Shown one piece after another: positions 1-13,427 of a stretch of 64,000 nucleotides of DNA (its first letter is position 1; the number at the start of each line of letters is the position of its first letter). The DNA comes from Lineus longissimus (lineage: Eukaryota > Nemertea > Pilidiophora > Heteronemertea > Lineidae), in the NCBI RefSeq assembly GCF_910592395.1, contig NC_088314.1:17397998-17461997 (forward strand), written 5' to 3'. The notes below the pieces were generated by a model. The model searched no databases and was not told the origin of the DNA. It saw only the letters and a program-made list of their open reading frames with translations. A program made the translations under genes and the position numbers.

Positions 1-963
1 CTGAAAGTTCACCCTAATTGAAGGAAATCCATATTGACTTGCGTATCGTGTCGGACAAAAGAAGCACACTGGGTTCCATAAAATAGTTACTTTAAGCGTA
101 ACCTTACTCCAAGAAAATATTGTCTGAGCAGTCACTTTTTTATATGTCTGCATCTAGGTTAAGGACGTCTGTGAATCTGCATTATAATGTTGAAAAACTC
201 GACTCGGGAACGAATAATAACACTTCAAGCCGAAATACTCAACATTCCGTAATCGATATGAAAATTTTTTTAGGCGAGAATATGTAGTGTGCCACTTTTC
301 AAGGATTTTAAGGATGTATGCCTAAGTCATAGTGTTCCCATTAGAACCCTTAACTTATCGGTAAAAAGATACGAACAAACAAGAACAAATATTAGACAAA
401 AGTTACGTTTTCATTGTGTGATAAAAGGTTTTTATACATGTAGTTAAGATTGACTGTTTAACAGAGAGTACCATGGTAGTGGCACCGACAACATCGCCAT
501 GTGACTTTCGATAGCAATACTGGAACATCACCGGAACAACAGTTGACATTTAAAATACATCTGGCCGTCGAGACAATGGCCGAAAAATTGTCACTGCGCA
601 TGCTCGCGACCGCTCTGCCAAGTTATACCGCTGATCTTAAAACGTTGATGGCTTTGAAATTGGAACAAAAATTTCCCAAAAAGACGTCACGAAAAATTTT
701 TTATCATGCTGCAATTGCCATTAAATGAAATTGACGTGGTTTGAACTTCGATTGGGCGTACGTCTGGACGATTCCATGTAAAATCAAGCATTTCAGGCGG
801 TCCTCTAACTGCGGCACTCTACATCTATATGTTTTCATGCCGAAACTCGTCATACAGATATTGTCCTTAAAATCCAAAATGTGCTTTTTTCCACGGAATG
901 GAGGTTTGTCAATGAAACTCTAAAAGCTAGCTACGGGTTTTTTTTCCGCAAACGGATTGTCAG
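1..963. other. No supported gene: region upstream of the first visible M13 exon
   Basis: I find no exon with recognisable peptidase similarity here. An open frame at about 501-728 has no family features and no convincing splice sites. The first M13 exon starts in the middle of the N-terminal domain at 964. The membrane anchor and roughly 200 N-terminal residues expected for this family must therefore be upstream of the window, or in exons here that I cannot recognise. Confidence 0.5.
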
Positions 964-3900
964 TTTGTAATGGATCGCATCTTATCCGCTTCAGATTTAG
1001 GAGACTGGTCACCGGGTGGTTGGGACTTCTACAATTCGATGCTTGTCGCCTACCGAGATCTACAAATATCCCCTTTCTTCAGAATGTACGTCGAAGCTGA
1101 AAACAGCAATGGAACCACCAGAGCGTATTTGACGGTATGTCGATGATTTCTCGGCAGGTTTCATCGTTTAATGAGATAAGAGGACATACACTGTTGGAGG
1201 ATAACAGCACAAAATATGACAATTTCCATGTATGGAAAAACATCCGGATTTTATGACACATTTATTTCAAACAATTCAGCTCAAAGCTTCGTCTCTGACC
1301 CAACCATCGTTTTCCCTTGATTCAACAACCTTATGAGCACCCTTTGTACCGAAATGGCGTGCAGCCTTATCGGATTCAAGTAGTTGGATCTAGCGCGCAA
1401 GTTTGAATTCCAGTGCGCACATCTTGATACCAGGTGCACAGTTTCAGATACACAATTATATATACTTTAGGTAACTGGTGCACAGTGTTTTTCCTGGTGC
1501 CTACATTTGGTATCAATCACTCGACCTTTGAAGTACACGGCTCCCAAAGACTATTACTAAACTTTTATCATGTTTATCGCCATACATTTGTCACGCAGAT
1601 TGAGGGGTTGGACCCATTCGAATGTCAACCAACAACTGACAGATCGAGGCAGTTTTCCCGCAAGTTGGCCGAGGCGTTCAACCCACGAGATGATCCGTCA
1701 ACGTTCGTCAATGGGGTGACGGAAGTCTATGATAAAGTTTGCAAGGTTGTAGTTTAGTTCAGACATTTTCATATTCTAGTTGTGGTACTCTGTGGTGATA
1801 CACTGTAGGGTCGTATTATATAGGTGAGTAACAAGTGGAGTCGTTAAGGGCATCAGTGAGATTTTGCTATTTTCGTCCAAGGAACCGCTCGACCAAGAGT
1901 TGTTTTTGTTCCCAAATCTGTCTAAGTTATTTAATTGACTTGAAACAAAATTGGAAAAACGTCGAAACAGGATGAGAACAAGCATATTCAAGGGAGAATC
2001 TGCATGTCATCCCTTCTCGATGATTTAACATTAAGAAGAACCTTGATAATATTACGACTACAACTACTATTTAATGACACCATGCAATTTAGATCACATG
2101 TACAACGTAATATGCTTTAATCAATTTTGTTGTTATCAAAGTGCACAACCTTTGATTACGTTTTGCAGTCGACTGATGAATGGAGGGACCCCATCCTGAC
2201 CACGATTACGGTGAAAGAATTTGCATTGCGCTTTCCACGTTCTGTAAGTTGAAGGCATTATTCTGGTATATTTTAACGAAAACATTTGTGTGTGTGTGTG
2301 TTGCGAAACGACACCACAGTGTTTATTTGTTTATTGTTTGCTACATTTCTGAAGAACAGCAACGGTTACTTATGTGTCATAAATTACCTGGACTGAAAAC
2401 AAACAAAATAACTATTTTACATTGTAGCGTATCATGTTTTGCCTTTGCTACAGCAGACATACCCAATAGTTGAGTGCCAGTACTGGTCGAAACAGCATAA
2501 GTAGGTACCAGTATATGATAACATGTATATCAGCAATTAAAACGTAACAAAAGTGGTAATTAGTTTTGTTGTAACACTTCAGATGGTGGTTAACTTCTTC
2601 GCTTAGCATACTGAAGCAGTTGTTAACCCAGAATGTTGGGAGATATATTTTGTTTTGATGATACAGATGTACAAACGATTGTTCAGTAAACGCGTAAAAA
2701 CTCGTTTTGGAATAATGGTAACATATTGCTAAAAAATAGATTCTTTCCAGATTCAATAATTTATTGGCCGGGTCTATTTGGCAAGCCGCTCGCCAAACAG
2801 GCATCTTTTTTTGTCCAGTTTGGAGAGCCGCTTGCCAAACAGCACTAAAAAGCCACCCTGTTCGGCAAGCCGGGCTTACCAAACATGGCAAAAATACCAC
2901 CCTCTTTGGCGAGCCGGAGAGGTTACAACATGTTGGCCAATCAGAGAGCAGTGACGTCATATTCGAATTTATATGCGCATATTTAACAATGGCCGACTTC
3001 CCGCTCTCGATTCAATTTCTGTTACTAAACTCGGGTTTTGGTCAATAATCCATGAAGAAGCATGTACATGTACATGACGGTGTGGATTTACAAAAAAAGT
3101 CATAAACGTGATTTAACTGATAAGCATGTTAAATGCATTAGTGTGCATTTCTAAAGGCGTTTCACTGTAACTCCAGTGTTGCTGACCGTGTTGCCACGAA
3201 TGATAATGAGCTCCTGGATGGTTGAATATGCATGAGTTCGGCTCTCCATCTAGGGCAGAAAAAAGGCGCTGTTTGGTGAGCCGGGCTTGCCAAATAGTCA
3301 CTCCCTAATTTATTTCTATCCATCGACATACTGTCAGACGACGATCACAATTGAAAAATCATTTCGACACAAAAGTGTTTTAAATGTTCCTTGAATTTCA
3401 GATACCTTGGACCAGACTGTTCAAAGATATTTTCAAATTAGATGAGGATGCGATTATCAGATATAACGATGCTGACTCGGATAGGCTGAGGAATCTGGAT
3501 GGTATCGCCGGGATGAACAAGCGGTAGGTTATAGCTTAAGTCATCCCGACGCTTCAATCAGGAGACATCATATCATAGCATCACACATCGAAATCAAGTG
3601 ACACAAAATATTTATTCATGAGCTCAAACAGCCTTTATTTTAAGAGAGTTTATGGCCCAGAATGGAACCTTCCTCATCAGGCACTGATCAAGAAAACTAT
3701 CCACCCCCACTTATTAATCAAAGCAGAGTAAAAAACCTGCAGTTTTCTAGTGACCAGATTTGCACTTTGTTACTGCCTCATAGTACATGCAACAATCAAA
3801 ATCGTTAAAGTTCACTTTGTTCTAAAAATTGCCATAATCGAGGTAATTATTTAGTATTACAATTCCACCAGTTAGTTTTCAAGTAATTTTGTCACACGCA

Positions 3901-6900
3901 GTGGGTACTATGAAATTTCGTCGACATTTGGGAACAACATTGACTTAATTTTCATCGCACAAAACACAATACGTCCTTTGTACTTTAATTACTACTCTGA
4001 CCTGTAATATACGATATCCAATCAAATTATTATGGCAATTGAATGTCTTAGGTTAAGAGACGCGGCCGCTACATTTGCATGTGCAGTCCGGGCGAAAACG
4101 TTAACACTTGTTGGGAATGGATGCTGTAAGCTGTGGCTTCATGCAAATATCGAGCAAGATGACGTCATCTTCTGGTTACTACGACCTGCCTCTTTGCAAA
4201 CCTATACTTGACCCTAATTTAAACCTCGCAATACAATCACTTGCTGCTTTCTCCTGCACTTAGATTTTGCGAATTTGCCGCAGTGTTCATGTTATCCTTG
4301 TGACAGGCCTAAACTGTCATAAGACAATCACAACCACCAACATCCATACATTGAGACTAAAAGCCGTGGTCCCTTGTACCTGAGTGTCTATGCCAGGGCA
4401 AGTAAAAGATCCCACATAGGTGGACAGTAGCCTATAGTGGACTCCCTACCTCCGGCAAAAATCCAATAGGGTTACAACGCCGGTAATGATGATAATGATG
4501 ATAAAGAACATGACGATCGACACTACGTGCAGACAAAATTTTGCATTCGTTCAGTTTGAGGGGCGTGCGGCCGCACATGGCTGATTCCTGTGGCATCATA
4601 CCTCTCAAATCCTACAAAAATAGGGCCTGGTTTCTATTGGTTACATGATTATTACGTGAGACTAGCACCATATTTTTACTAATAAAAGTTAAAAATAGAC
4701 TGCTCTCACTATATATAGTTTACTCTCATCCCTTTTTTTCTGGTTTCAGGTCATTACGTGACTACATGGCTATCCGATTTTTGGTGAAGTATATGTCTGC
4801 CATGCCAAAACCTTTGCAAGACATTTTCATGGACTATAGCGGCGGAGGTAAGTAAAAGACATATTAGGAGAGATTGAACCCTTCTAGGAATCGCAAAAAT
4901 CGCACGATGATCTGCCCATGTCTTTGCCGGTACGGTCTTTTTTTATTGTATTCCAAAGCTTTGCTGCAGAAAGGTAGATTCTGAGGTGCCCATATACACT
5001 TTGTTCTTCCTTCTGTTAACTATAAAATTATCTCGTTAATCGTGAAACTGAAACGCTTCTTGGAGGTAGAATTTCTTCCGATATTCTGTAATATTTATTG
5101 AAGAAACGATATCAAGATATGATTTTTCATTGAGAACTACACTTCGAGCTTTTAACCGATCCGTTTATAATCATTACATGCTGCAATCAGATGCATTATT
5201 TTACTTCAGAATGGAACAAGGAGGAGAGAACGTGGGACGCCTGCCTAGAGTTACGTCACAACAAAATTTTCTCGCTAGCGCTCCTAGCGGAATTAGACAG
5301 AATCAACAAATATCCTACAACCAATGATAAAAAGGTAAACGTCAAAATGAAGCCTTACATTTTGACTTTCGAAGTTTTCCAAGTAAAACAATAGTAAATT
5401 TGAAATTCTTGAATAATTAAGTAAATGTTATAGAAATTTAAATCAGCGACCTACGGACTTCAGCTGCACAATTTATTCTTAATAAAGATGGCTTATCTGG
5501 CTGAAGCGCGGTGTTTAAGGTTTCAGAGAACCACACGAAAACCCATGAGGTGAACATTTCAATATGGCCTTAGTGGACTTCTTTAGGTTTGGTATCCGAG
5601 TCGTCACTCCTTATTAACCATTATTCAATTTTGTGTACAGCGCATATATCGCAATAATTTCATGAATAGTGCAATTTGCCATCATGGCCTTCACTATACA
5701 GGCCTCGGCAATATTTGCTCTTTATTTAGATGCAAAACATATCAAGCCGTAATACTATATATACATGTAGTTAGAAGCATTGTGACGATAAAAGTATGTT
5801 GCTTTAATTGACATTTTTCAGTTACACGTGATTGTGAAGAATGTTCGACGAGCAGTTTTGGAGCGCACGGGCACGTTGGATTGGTTACCAGAAGATATGA
5901 GGAACGACGCAACTCGCATGGTAAGTAACATCAACCGCTGAGTTTCGCAGAGAACGATTTATTTCTGTGATTTTCCGCGAATAACCGATTTTTCAAAAAA
6001 TAATTATCTTTTTCCTTCGACAAAGGAAAAGAAATTTCGAAACAGTAAAAGCTCTCACGAGTCGCAGGTGGCAGCGCTTGGCAAAAGAGCTATTTTTGTC
6101 ACTGCGACCTGCGACCGTGATCGCATAGATCAAGACTCGCTCGTTTGTGTAGGTCATCGCATGTACCGGCGACTAAATGAAAATCAGGCCCAGCGATGAT
6201 CAGCGATGATCGATGATCAGATCGTCTTTGTTCCGCATACCAGCGTTTATAATCGCATGTCGTAGCGATATGAATCGCTCGTCTGCGCTGTGATTAAGCG
6301 GTAATGTTGTCATATTTATTGTTACAGGTTGAAAATAAGCTTGTTCTAATGGCAGGACCGCCTTGGATATTAGTTGAGAGGAAATTGGATGAATTCTACG
6401 ACAAGGTAATAAAAAAAGGACTATTTTTTGTCTTCGCGAAACGAAGGATCTTCAAGTTTCACAATCAAATGCTATCAAGATGTAATATTTTAGCACGGTT
6501 TATCTGTTGCCAGACCAAAACAAAATGCATCATAAACGCGTGCGAGAGCTCGAGTCCCTTTAGTTCCATTCACTAGTTTTCTGGCAGTCTGCTGCTGATT
6601 ATAATTAGAAACAAGCAAGCAAAAAAGGTATTTGCTGTGTTGCTCGGAAATAGTAATCTGCAGGGTTTTGTCAAAACACAACATCCATTGTGCACAATCC
6701 ATATCAGTGATATTCTATCCGTATTGCTGCATATCCAGATGGGCACGATAGTAACACTTTGGGGACCAGGGCCAGGTTGTTCAAAACAAGTGTTGTCACT
6801 AACGCTGGCGTTAACTAAATTAATGTTACGTGTAAGGGCTTAACCGAAGGATGATAACGCCAAATTAAGTTAACGCCAGCGCTTGTGACAAAATTTGCTT

Positions 6901-9900
6901 TGCGCAACCAGGCCTCGGATTCTCTTTAGACCACTGATCTTATGTTGTTTCTTGTTTCAGCTTACGGTTTTTCGTAACCGGACCTACCTTGAAAACATCG
7001 TGAATGTGAACGCCTTCTCCGGCCGGATGTCTGTGGAGAGACTTTCTCGCCATTCAGGTCTCGATTACTTTATATACACGTGGTACGATGATTGGACAAT
7101 TGACAAGTAGGAACATGCGCAGTAACGTGCGTGACCTCATGCATTATCAATACACTAATGATGCAGCAGCCAGTTTTATATGTACTAACGATTTAGCAAC
7201 AAGTTTTCCTATATCGACGTATTTTACACGGTTCCCATTCGAAATAAAAATTAAAGTCGTACGCAAGCGCAATTTGCTATGCATGAATGACATGCGCACG
7301 GATGAAATAATTTTTTGTTTAAATGGGAACTGTGTATAACCATGTTGAAAGAATGCACAATTTGCCTTCGTTGCCAAAATAATCAGCACTCTTGTTAGGC
7401 ATGTAAAAACTTGGCTACGAACAGGGCAGAATTGCCAGCGGTATTTCAATTCATTGGTCATCAACGGCACACCGATCGCCCCCCCCCCCCCCCTCCCCAC
7501 AACCACAACCACCACCTACCACATATTTATCCCTGCAGTAACCATTAATTGAAAAAAAATGTTCCAAAAATACTGCCGAAGGTTCTTTCTGTTAGACATC
7601 GATCTATCATTAAACCTAACTGGATCAGAAAAACTATGCAAAACCCCATGATTATGCTTGGGATGTGATGTTTCGTTGATCTGACCTGCTGATTTATGTT
7701 GATTAAAATCAATTTCACATCCTAACGAAAGTAAAACTTGTTGATTAGAAAGGTTCATCAATGTGACGGACGCTGTCTGTCACAGTCGCCACTTATGGGA
7801 ATCTTATTATACTCCATGGCATGGCGCTGTGAACAAAAAAAAAGGAAAGAAAAAATACAATCACGTTAAGTACACATTTAGTCTAGAGCTGAGCATTAGC
7901 GCTCTTTTTTTAATCGATACTTGAAATCATATTTTCAGGAACGTGGAGGCCATATTCGCCAGCGCTGAGAGCCTCCTTGGTACTGGGGCCATAGGTAAGG
8001 GCGACGTGAGGATGGACGAAATATCCCCATTTCAAACCTGGGTCCGGTTGCACAAAGGTGGGTTCAAACAAGAATGGAGGGAACGTTATGTGGACGAGAG
8101 GGACCGTTTGAAATTTAGAGAAGGGCAAAATACAACGCAGGTCAAAACCTTGATAAGATTACACGTATTATAATGTTCTTTGCTGAAAAACTTCTACATG
8201 GTGCATATCGAATTTGTGTTGGCTGAAACACATTTCAAGCTTTTTCGATATCTCAAAACCTTTATTTTAAAGAGTGTACCACCAACATTTCTCTGTGAAA
8301 TCATGTCTACTTGGTCCCTCGTTCACATAAGTGGCAATGGTCAGGGGTAGACCATTTAATAGACGGGAGAAATGCAAAATATGTACTAGTCTAGCGGTTA
8401 ACTAAGTGAATACTTCAGGAATAGCATTTATAGAGAATGTTTGTTGGATGGGGGAAATATGAACATCGGGTTGGAATGAGATGAGTGGGGAGGGGGAGGG
8501 GGTTCCGTGCAACTGTACCTGGGCGCTTCAAACTCCTTCAGCTTGGTGGTCGGTTGGCTTTTCTCTTCCTCCTTTGTCATGTCATACCTTCTTGACGTTG
8601 TTTCATTCTCAGACTCCATTCCACATGGACAAGTAACCTCAGCTACCGCCTTGCAATCCTGGTGTACTGTCATTAGTAAATATTCTCTAAACTCTCTCTA
8701 TCAGCCAATAATTCACATTATCACTTTCAAATTATCAACATTTGTTCGTGTCGACTTGATTTTACATGATATTTTGTCTCCCCTTGTTATCTATGTCTCT
8801 TATGATACGAACAATTAGCTTTGCATCTAATCGCATTTACTTCAAAAAAGGCTTAAGCAATCAGTGTGTGCCATCGCGGAATCTGATCTCAGACTGACTC
8901 TCACCTACTCCATGAGCTTCCTGCGTCCGACACCAGGCCAAACTTTGTAGATTCAGTTAATTACTCCCATAAGGCCAAACTTTGTAGATTCAGTTAATTA
9001 CTCCCATAACTTTTGATAAAGACCCCAATCCTTCATGTATGAGCCGAGTTGGCCATAAAGACCGTAACTGACTGCATTGCTGACTATGAGGGATGTTCTC
9101 AAAGGTCACCAGCTGTCTCAAAAAAACAATCACCTGTAGCGAGCTAAAACTGATCTTCAAAATGAAATAATTTAGCAGGAATTTTCTAGTAATGAAAGCA
9201 AAAAAACCTTTGTTGCATCATAGTTCACCCATATACATTGTGAAAAAGAACGAAAGAAAAATAATATAAAAAAGTTACCTTTTGGACATTTTAAAAATTG
9301 CCTGTTACATAATGAAGAGACAGGATTGGATCAGTTGGGTCCAAATACAACAGATACATGACCAACTAAATCCACCATTCTCTGCTGAAAACCGCATTCA
9401 ATTATTTATTCTATCTCTGTGATATTAAAAAAACCTGTGGACATTTACTTTCTGGAAGGACTGTACGTTCCCCATTTACCATTACGGAGAAAGGTATCAT
9501 TTTTCAGCAGCATATACTTTTATTTTCATTTCAGCAATATTTGCCACCCTGCTACAGGACCCATTCTACAGCCACGATTCCCCCGGGTGAGAAATTTTTT
9601 TATACAGAACCTACTCTCCCACTTGCATAATTCAAATCGAAGTTCTACACAGGTATCGAAATGTCTGATGAAAAATCATCCGTTAGTAAATATAAACATC
9701 TCCATTGAAATCTATTGGGGCGCTAGTCACGTATTATTTTTCAGTATACTTCTAATTCTTGCTGAACTGAATCACACATTTTTTCCAATACATGTACTTT
9801 TCTGTTGCAATAACACAACTGAGAAAATTAATGTGTCGACTTTTAAATCTGAGCCACTTGATAAGGTCGCCTGAGCCAGGGTCGTACTATTTTTTCATAT

Positions 9901-12534
9901 GGAAGGATAGCCGATCCTATGCGAAGGGGCAGAACAACATTTTATCTTGCACATTTTGCCTCCCCCTCCTGTTAGATATGGCCCTGACAGCCTAATTTAC
10001 CTGTGATAGGCCGATGTGTAACCGACGCCCCTGAACCGGCTTATACACATCGACACAGTGTGCCCAATACTCTAACCTGATAATTTTGACAACTTCAAGT
10101 TATTTTCTTATTCAGCTATCTCAACTATGGTGGCGTGGGCTTTGTCGTCGGTCACGAATTTGGGCATGACTTCGAATTCAGGCGAATGAGTAAGTGGCGC
10201 CCTGAGGAAATTTGAAATCGAATTTTGCTTTAATGACAAACATGTTACAAATATATCGTCGAAGAGCGAAGCTAGTGCATGATTATCATAAATCAATACA
10301 TCTGTGATTAGGTTATCGATTCCTGACTACATTGTCATTTCGATGCTATCGAAATTCTTAGCTACGTGTTATTGCATTAGGACGTCCAAGTACCGTAAAA
10401 TGAATACATTTTCAAATTTAGTAGCCCCCAAGTAATGCTATCGTGGTTACAACCGTTGTTGGGTACCGCGCAATAGGGCCAGGGTTAAGGAGAACCAAGT
10501 ATCTCTGAATAAACTGGTTTATGTAGTAGCAAAAATGCCCCCTGAAAGAGGTGTCTGGTCCTATCTGACGGATAACGGTATGTGGTTCTATATAATATGG
10601 TCAATGGACTTCTTTGTTACCCGGACATTCTATCCTAGGACATTTTGAACTTTTACAACGGCGTGGCTTTCAAGGTTAGCACTAAAGTCCCAGGCTCCTG
10701 ATAGTCCTACGAATGAGACTTAAAACCGGGGTTCCTTGTATCTGGTGTCTACCTTCCAGGGGAAACAAAATACGCCACCAAGTTGGAAATATGAGTAGCT
10801 TGCGATGACCGAATTGAAGACCAAGTCACTGCGCCAAAACTCAATTGGCACCTAACCGTGGTGGCACCCAACTAACGCCCGTATTGCCTTGGAGAAGAAC
10901 AGCCCCTGGAAAATATAAATCCTCAGTGCAGAGCGTACGCTGAAGAAGAAAATGAAAATTCACATTTTACTTTTACAGTCGCCAAGCGGTCAAGGGTGGA
11001 ACCCCTCCATAGCCGACTGTCCTGTATGAAGAGAGCGTACAGAAGTGTTCAATACAAAGGTTTAAAGGTAGGATTAAGATGGTGCTTTCTCAGGCAACGT
11101 CATTTTCAACTTGACCGTTCGAGTCGTGAATTAAAGCCGTTTTTCTGTTCAAAATTTGATCAAATTATCAGTGCGATAGTGAAAGAACTGCAATACATGT
11201 ACATGTAGTTCGATTTAGAATAATCAGCGTCCCAGAGATCAATGGAAGAGTACATTCCCGATTTGGTGAATTCGTCCATCACCTCGAACCCATCTATCCC
11301 TTCTCCAACCCTCTTTTCAGGTTTTAAACAAAACTGTTGAAGAGATGTCTGGGCAAATGACAGCGGATATTTCAGGCCTGAAGTGGGCGTATCAGGTAAA
11401 GTCGTATTCATCATAAACAGCGAAACTTTCGCATGCGTTTTTTTTGTCGCAGATTCGAAAACAACAACATTTCTCGAAAAGAAAACCCCAAAAGAATGTA
11501 TTCGAAAAACTATATATAGGAATTCAGCAAGCTGCACGGAAACCCCACGGCTTTGCAAAAGGCCGAAACAGAGAAAAACATGTCAATCTGTCTTTCAGCG
11601 TTCCCAGACAATTAGGGGAAAGCTCATAATCCTAACATCGGCCTGGCATATCCGGAGAAACTTTTTTTTGGTTGGGGAAAAGACTGATGACTTTAATCGG
11701 AACAATATCGGAACTCAGTCCTGCTAATTTTGTATCTATTGTGCTTTTTAAAAATGATTAACACTTGAATGACTTACATTGTAGGCCCATATACATGTAC
11801 CTCTTATTTTGCAGGCATATCTTCAGAATGTAGCCGTACATTCGCCAGCAGAGAAACGGCTCCCTGGACTAGACTACACGCAATCACAACTCTTCTTCAT
11901 CAACGCCGTTCAGGGAATGTGTTCACGGTCTTATACCAAACTCCGCTCAAAGAATTTAGACTTCAGCGTCGCAAGGTAGGCTATTGTGTTCATCAGTCAT
12001 CGCCAACTAATCGGACTAAGGGTTAGAGTTGCAATAATCTGATGTTGACAACTCCGGATCCGTTCTGTTGCCACTAGGTTCACAATTTGGCAGCCGCGGG
12101 TCTCTGTATAGCAGTCATGATGTCACTGGTTCGATTCCCACTGTCGGTGCCAGACTAAGTCAAGCCTCTCTGCCTAATATGCGATACACCACCCGGGTGT
12201 ATGAACAGGAAACCAAGCGGGAATGCTCAGGTCGTAGCCCTGAATGAGCACACTGAACTTCCAGCGGTATTGCTTCCGTAGGCCCCGCTCATACTGACGC
12301 GCCGCGTTGTCTGGTAGCTGAAGTATTCACTCCAGGGATGTGTTTTTGCGTTGTCGCATAATGTTTTCAAAGCTTGATGGTATCATGTCGATCGTATGTC
12401 ATTGATTGGAACTCGTATATTCGTCTACTTCCAGGGTGCTTGGCCTCGTATCGCAGGTGTCACAGATAGGCGACGTCTTCAAATGTCCCTACGATTCTCC
12501 CTTACGGAGCCACAATGATTGCGATATATGGTGA
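964..12534 (+). CDS. M13 family zinc peptidase (neprilysin/ECE-like), probably inactive; 5' partial, 15 exons
   Basis: Exons read in one consistent frame (530 codons plus TGA): 964-1134, 1599-1745, 3402-3523, 4750-4847, 5210-5334, 5822-5920, 6328-6405, 6961-7106, 7939-7994, 9535-9586, 10116-10189, 10979-11067, 11321-11395, 11815-11975, 12435-12534. All junctions have AG acceptors and GT donors. Family landmarks appear in order: PFFRMYVEAE in the N-terminal domain, LDWLPEDMRNDA, LNYGGVGFVVGHEFGHDFEF with the zinc helix, SGQMTADISGLKWAYQAY, LPGLDYTQSQLFFINA, and a terminal CDIW tail. M13 enzymes are type II membrane ectopeptidases that trim small peptides. Here the third zinc ligand Glu (GENxxD) is Gln, the substrate-binding NAxY is EAIF, and the catalytic His near the end (HxPxxxR) is absent, while HExxH and the following Asp are kept. 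The stretch after the zinc helix is about nine residues shorter than usual. Introns carry several MITE-like repeats. Family assignment is firm; loss of activity is inference. Confidence 0.9.
2777..2925. repeat. Short tandem array of palindromes, period 41-42 bp
   Basis: Four degenerate copies of a roughly 24-bp inverted repeat (core TTTGGCAAGCCG then a C/T-rich mirror ending GCCAAAC) start near 2777, 2819, 2860 and 2902. A fifth, isolated copy lies at 3271-3297. The array sits in the second intron of the M13 gene. Spurious open frames on both strands here come from the repeat. Confidence 0.7.
4345..4470. repeat. SINE-core-like repeat; related diverged copy at about 10712-10770
   Basis: The block running from 'gagactaaaagccgtggtcc' through 'ccagggcaagtaaaagatcc' has a diverged partner at about 10712-10770. 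That kind of block resembles conserved central domains of animal SINEs. No tRNA promoter is visible next to it, so it would be a fragment. Both copies are intronic in the M13 gene. Confidence 0.35.
6769..6918. mobile_element. MITE-like inverted-repeat element in M13 intron 7
   Basis: The left end (agggccaggttgttcaaaac, then an AACGCTGGCGTTAACT block) is mirrored at the right end (AGTTAACGCCAGCG, then gcgcaaccaggcct). Arms are about 45 bp with mismatches. A relative with the same outer motif, ggttgttcaaaac, lies at about 19849-20009. Confidence 0.55.
8935..9008. repeat. Perfect 37-bp direct tandem duplication
   Basis: Two adjacent identical 37-bp units (8935-8971 and 8972-9008) begin with AGGCCAAACTTTGTAGATTC. 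They lie in M13 intron 9. Identity of the units suggests a recent slippage or duplication, or an assembly artefact. Confidence 0.85.
10517..10667. mobile_element. MITE-like element, same family as 12836-13006
   Basis: Its right end (cccggacattctatcctagg, followed by acattttgaacttttac) is nearly the same as the right end of the element at 12836-13006. Its left end is a diverged mirror image (atgccccctgaaagaggtgt). It lies in intron 11 of the M13 gene. Confidence 0.45.
12100..12290 (+). repeat. tRNA-related SINE-like sequence just after the M13 gene
   Basis: A B-box-like motif (ggttcgattcc) at about 12128 follows a poorly conserved A-box region, and a GC-richer tail continues to about 12290. 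It lies in the last intron of the M13 gene. The tRNA cloverleaf is not convincing, so this is a SINE-type remnant rather than a tRNA gene. Confidence 0.35.
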
Positions 12535-12835
12535 CAAGAAAAAGCGAAGTTAAAAGTTGGTAAAGCAACGTAATGACATCAAGCCAATCTGCCTACAAGT
12601 TACGACATTTATGTAGACGATATATATTTGAAATATTGTTGAAATTGTGACTTTCGATATCGAAATTAACAAGGTGGAGATTTATAGCATTGGAAAAAGC
12701 AGGATCGGGGATCATTATAAAAGATTTCTAAATCTACACTGCATAGTATTGTCGGCTATTGTGTTGGTTTGATAGACGCCATGTCGTCCTAAGCTAGCTG
12801 GAGACTTCTGCTATGGGGGTAAGCACTTGTCAGTG

Positions 12836-13006
12836 CCGGTGTAAAAGTAAAAAGTGTCCCCCCTGGAAAAAGTGTCCGGCCCTATTGTATTCTGCAATAT
12901 GGTTCTATAGAGACCCTGACAGTCAATAGCTCAGAGATTGAAGCGCATAATTGAATCCTTTGTTCCCGGACATTTTATCCTAGGACATTTTAAACTTCTA
13001 CACCGG
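12836..13006. mobile_element. MITE-like element with about 43-bp terminal inverted repeats
   Basis: The left arm starts ccggtgtaaaagtaaaaagt, and the right arm, read on the other strand, starts ccggtgtagaagtttaaaat. Both then run into gtccNggNNaaaNtgtccgg. Total length is about 171 bp. The flanks do not show an unambiguous target-site duplication. Confidence 0.6.
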
Positions 13007-13427
13007 GTTGCGTTTTCTCGCGGTATATACAAAGGCAAATGAATTTACACACATTTTGACAATACCAATTTTATGTCATCCGCATATCATCAAAACAACA
13101 TAATTCGACATGGTGGTTTTTTGTCTCTCAAATAAAACATCAAATTCTAACACAAATTTTAGAATGGTAAATTTTATGAGTTAGATATTTCCATGTTGTC
13201 TTTCGTTGTACGCGCTCCATCAGATGTTCGCAAAATGTACTAGCTCACAAAATCATGATACACATTAAATAACATCAAGACTATTTTTCTGAAATAATGG
13301 TTTTAACCGTTGAATATTTTTCCATATTCGACGGCCAGGAATCCAATATTCACTTAATATTCAACGGCCACGTGACGCGAATGACGCGACGTGATTGGCT
13401 TACATACTAATGAGGTGTGATAATAAA

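Noticed and set aside
2764-3048. Open frames on both strands across 2448-3301 as genes
   Set aside because: They are generated by the 41-bp palindromic repeat (WQAARQTG/WRAACQTA-type repeats in translation) and lie inside an M13 intron.
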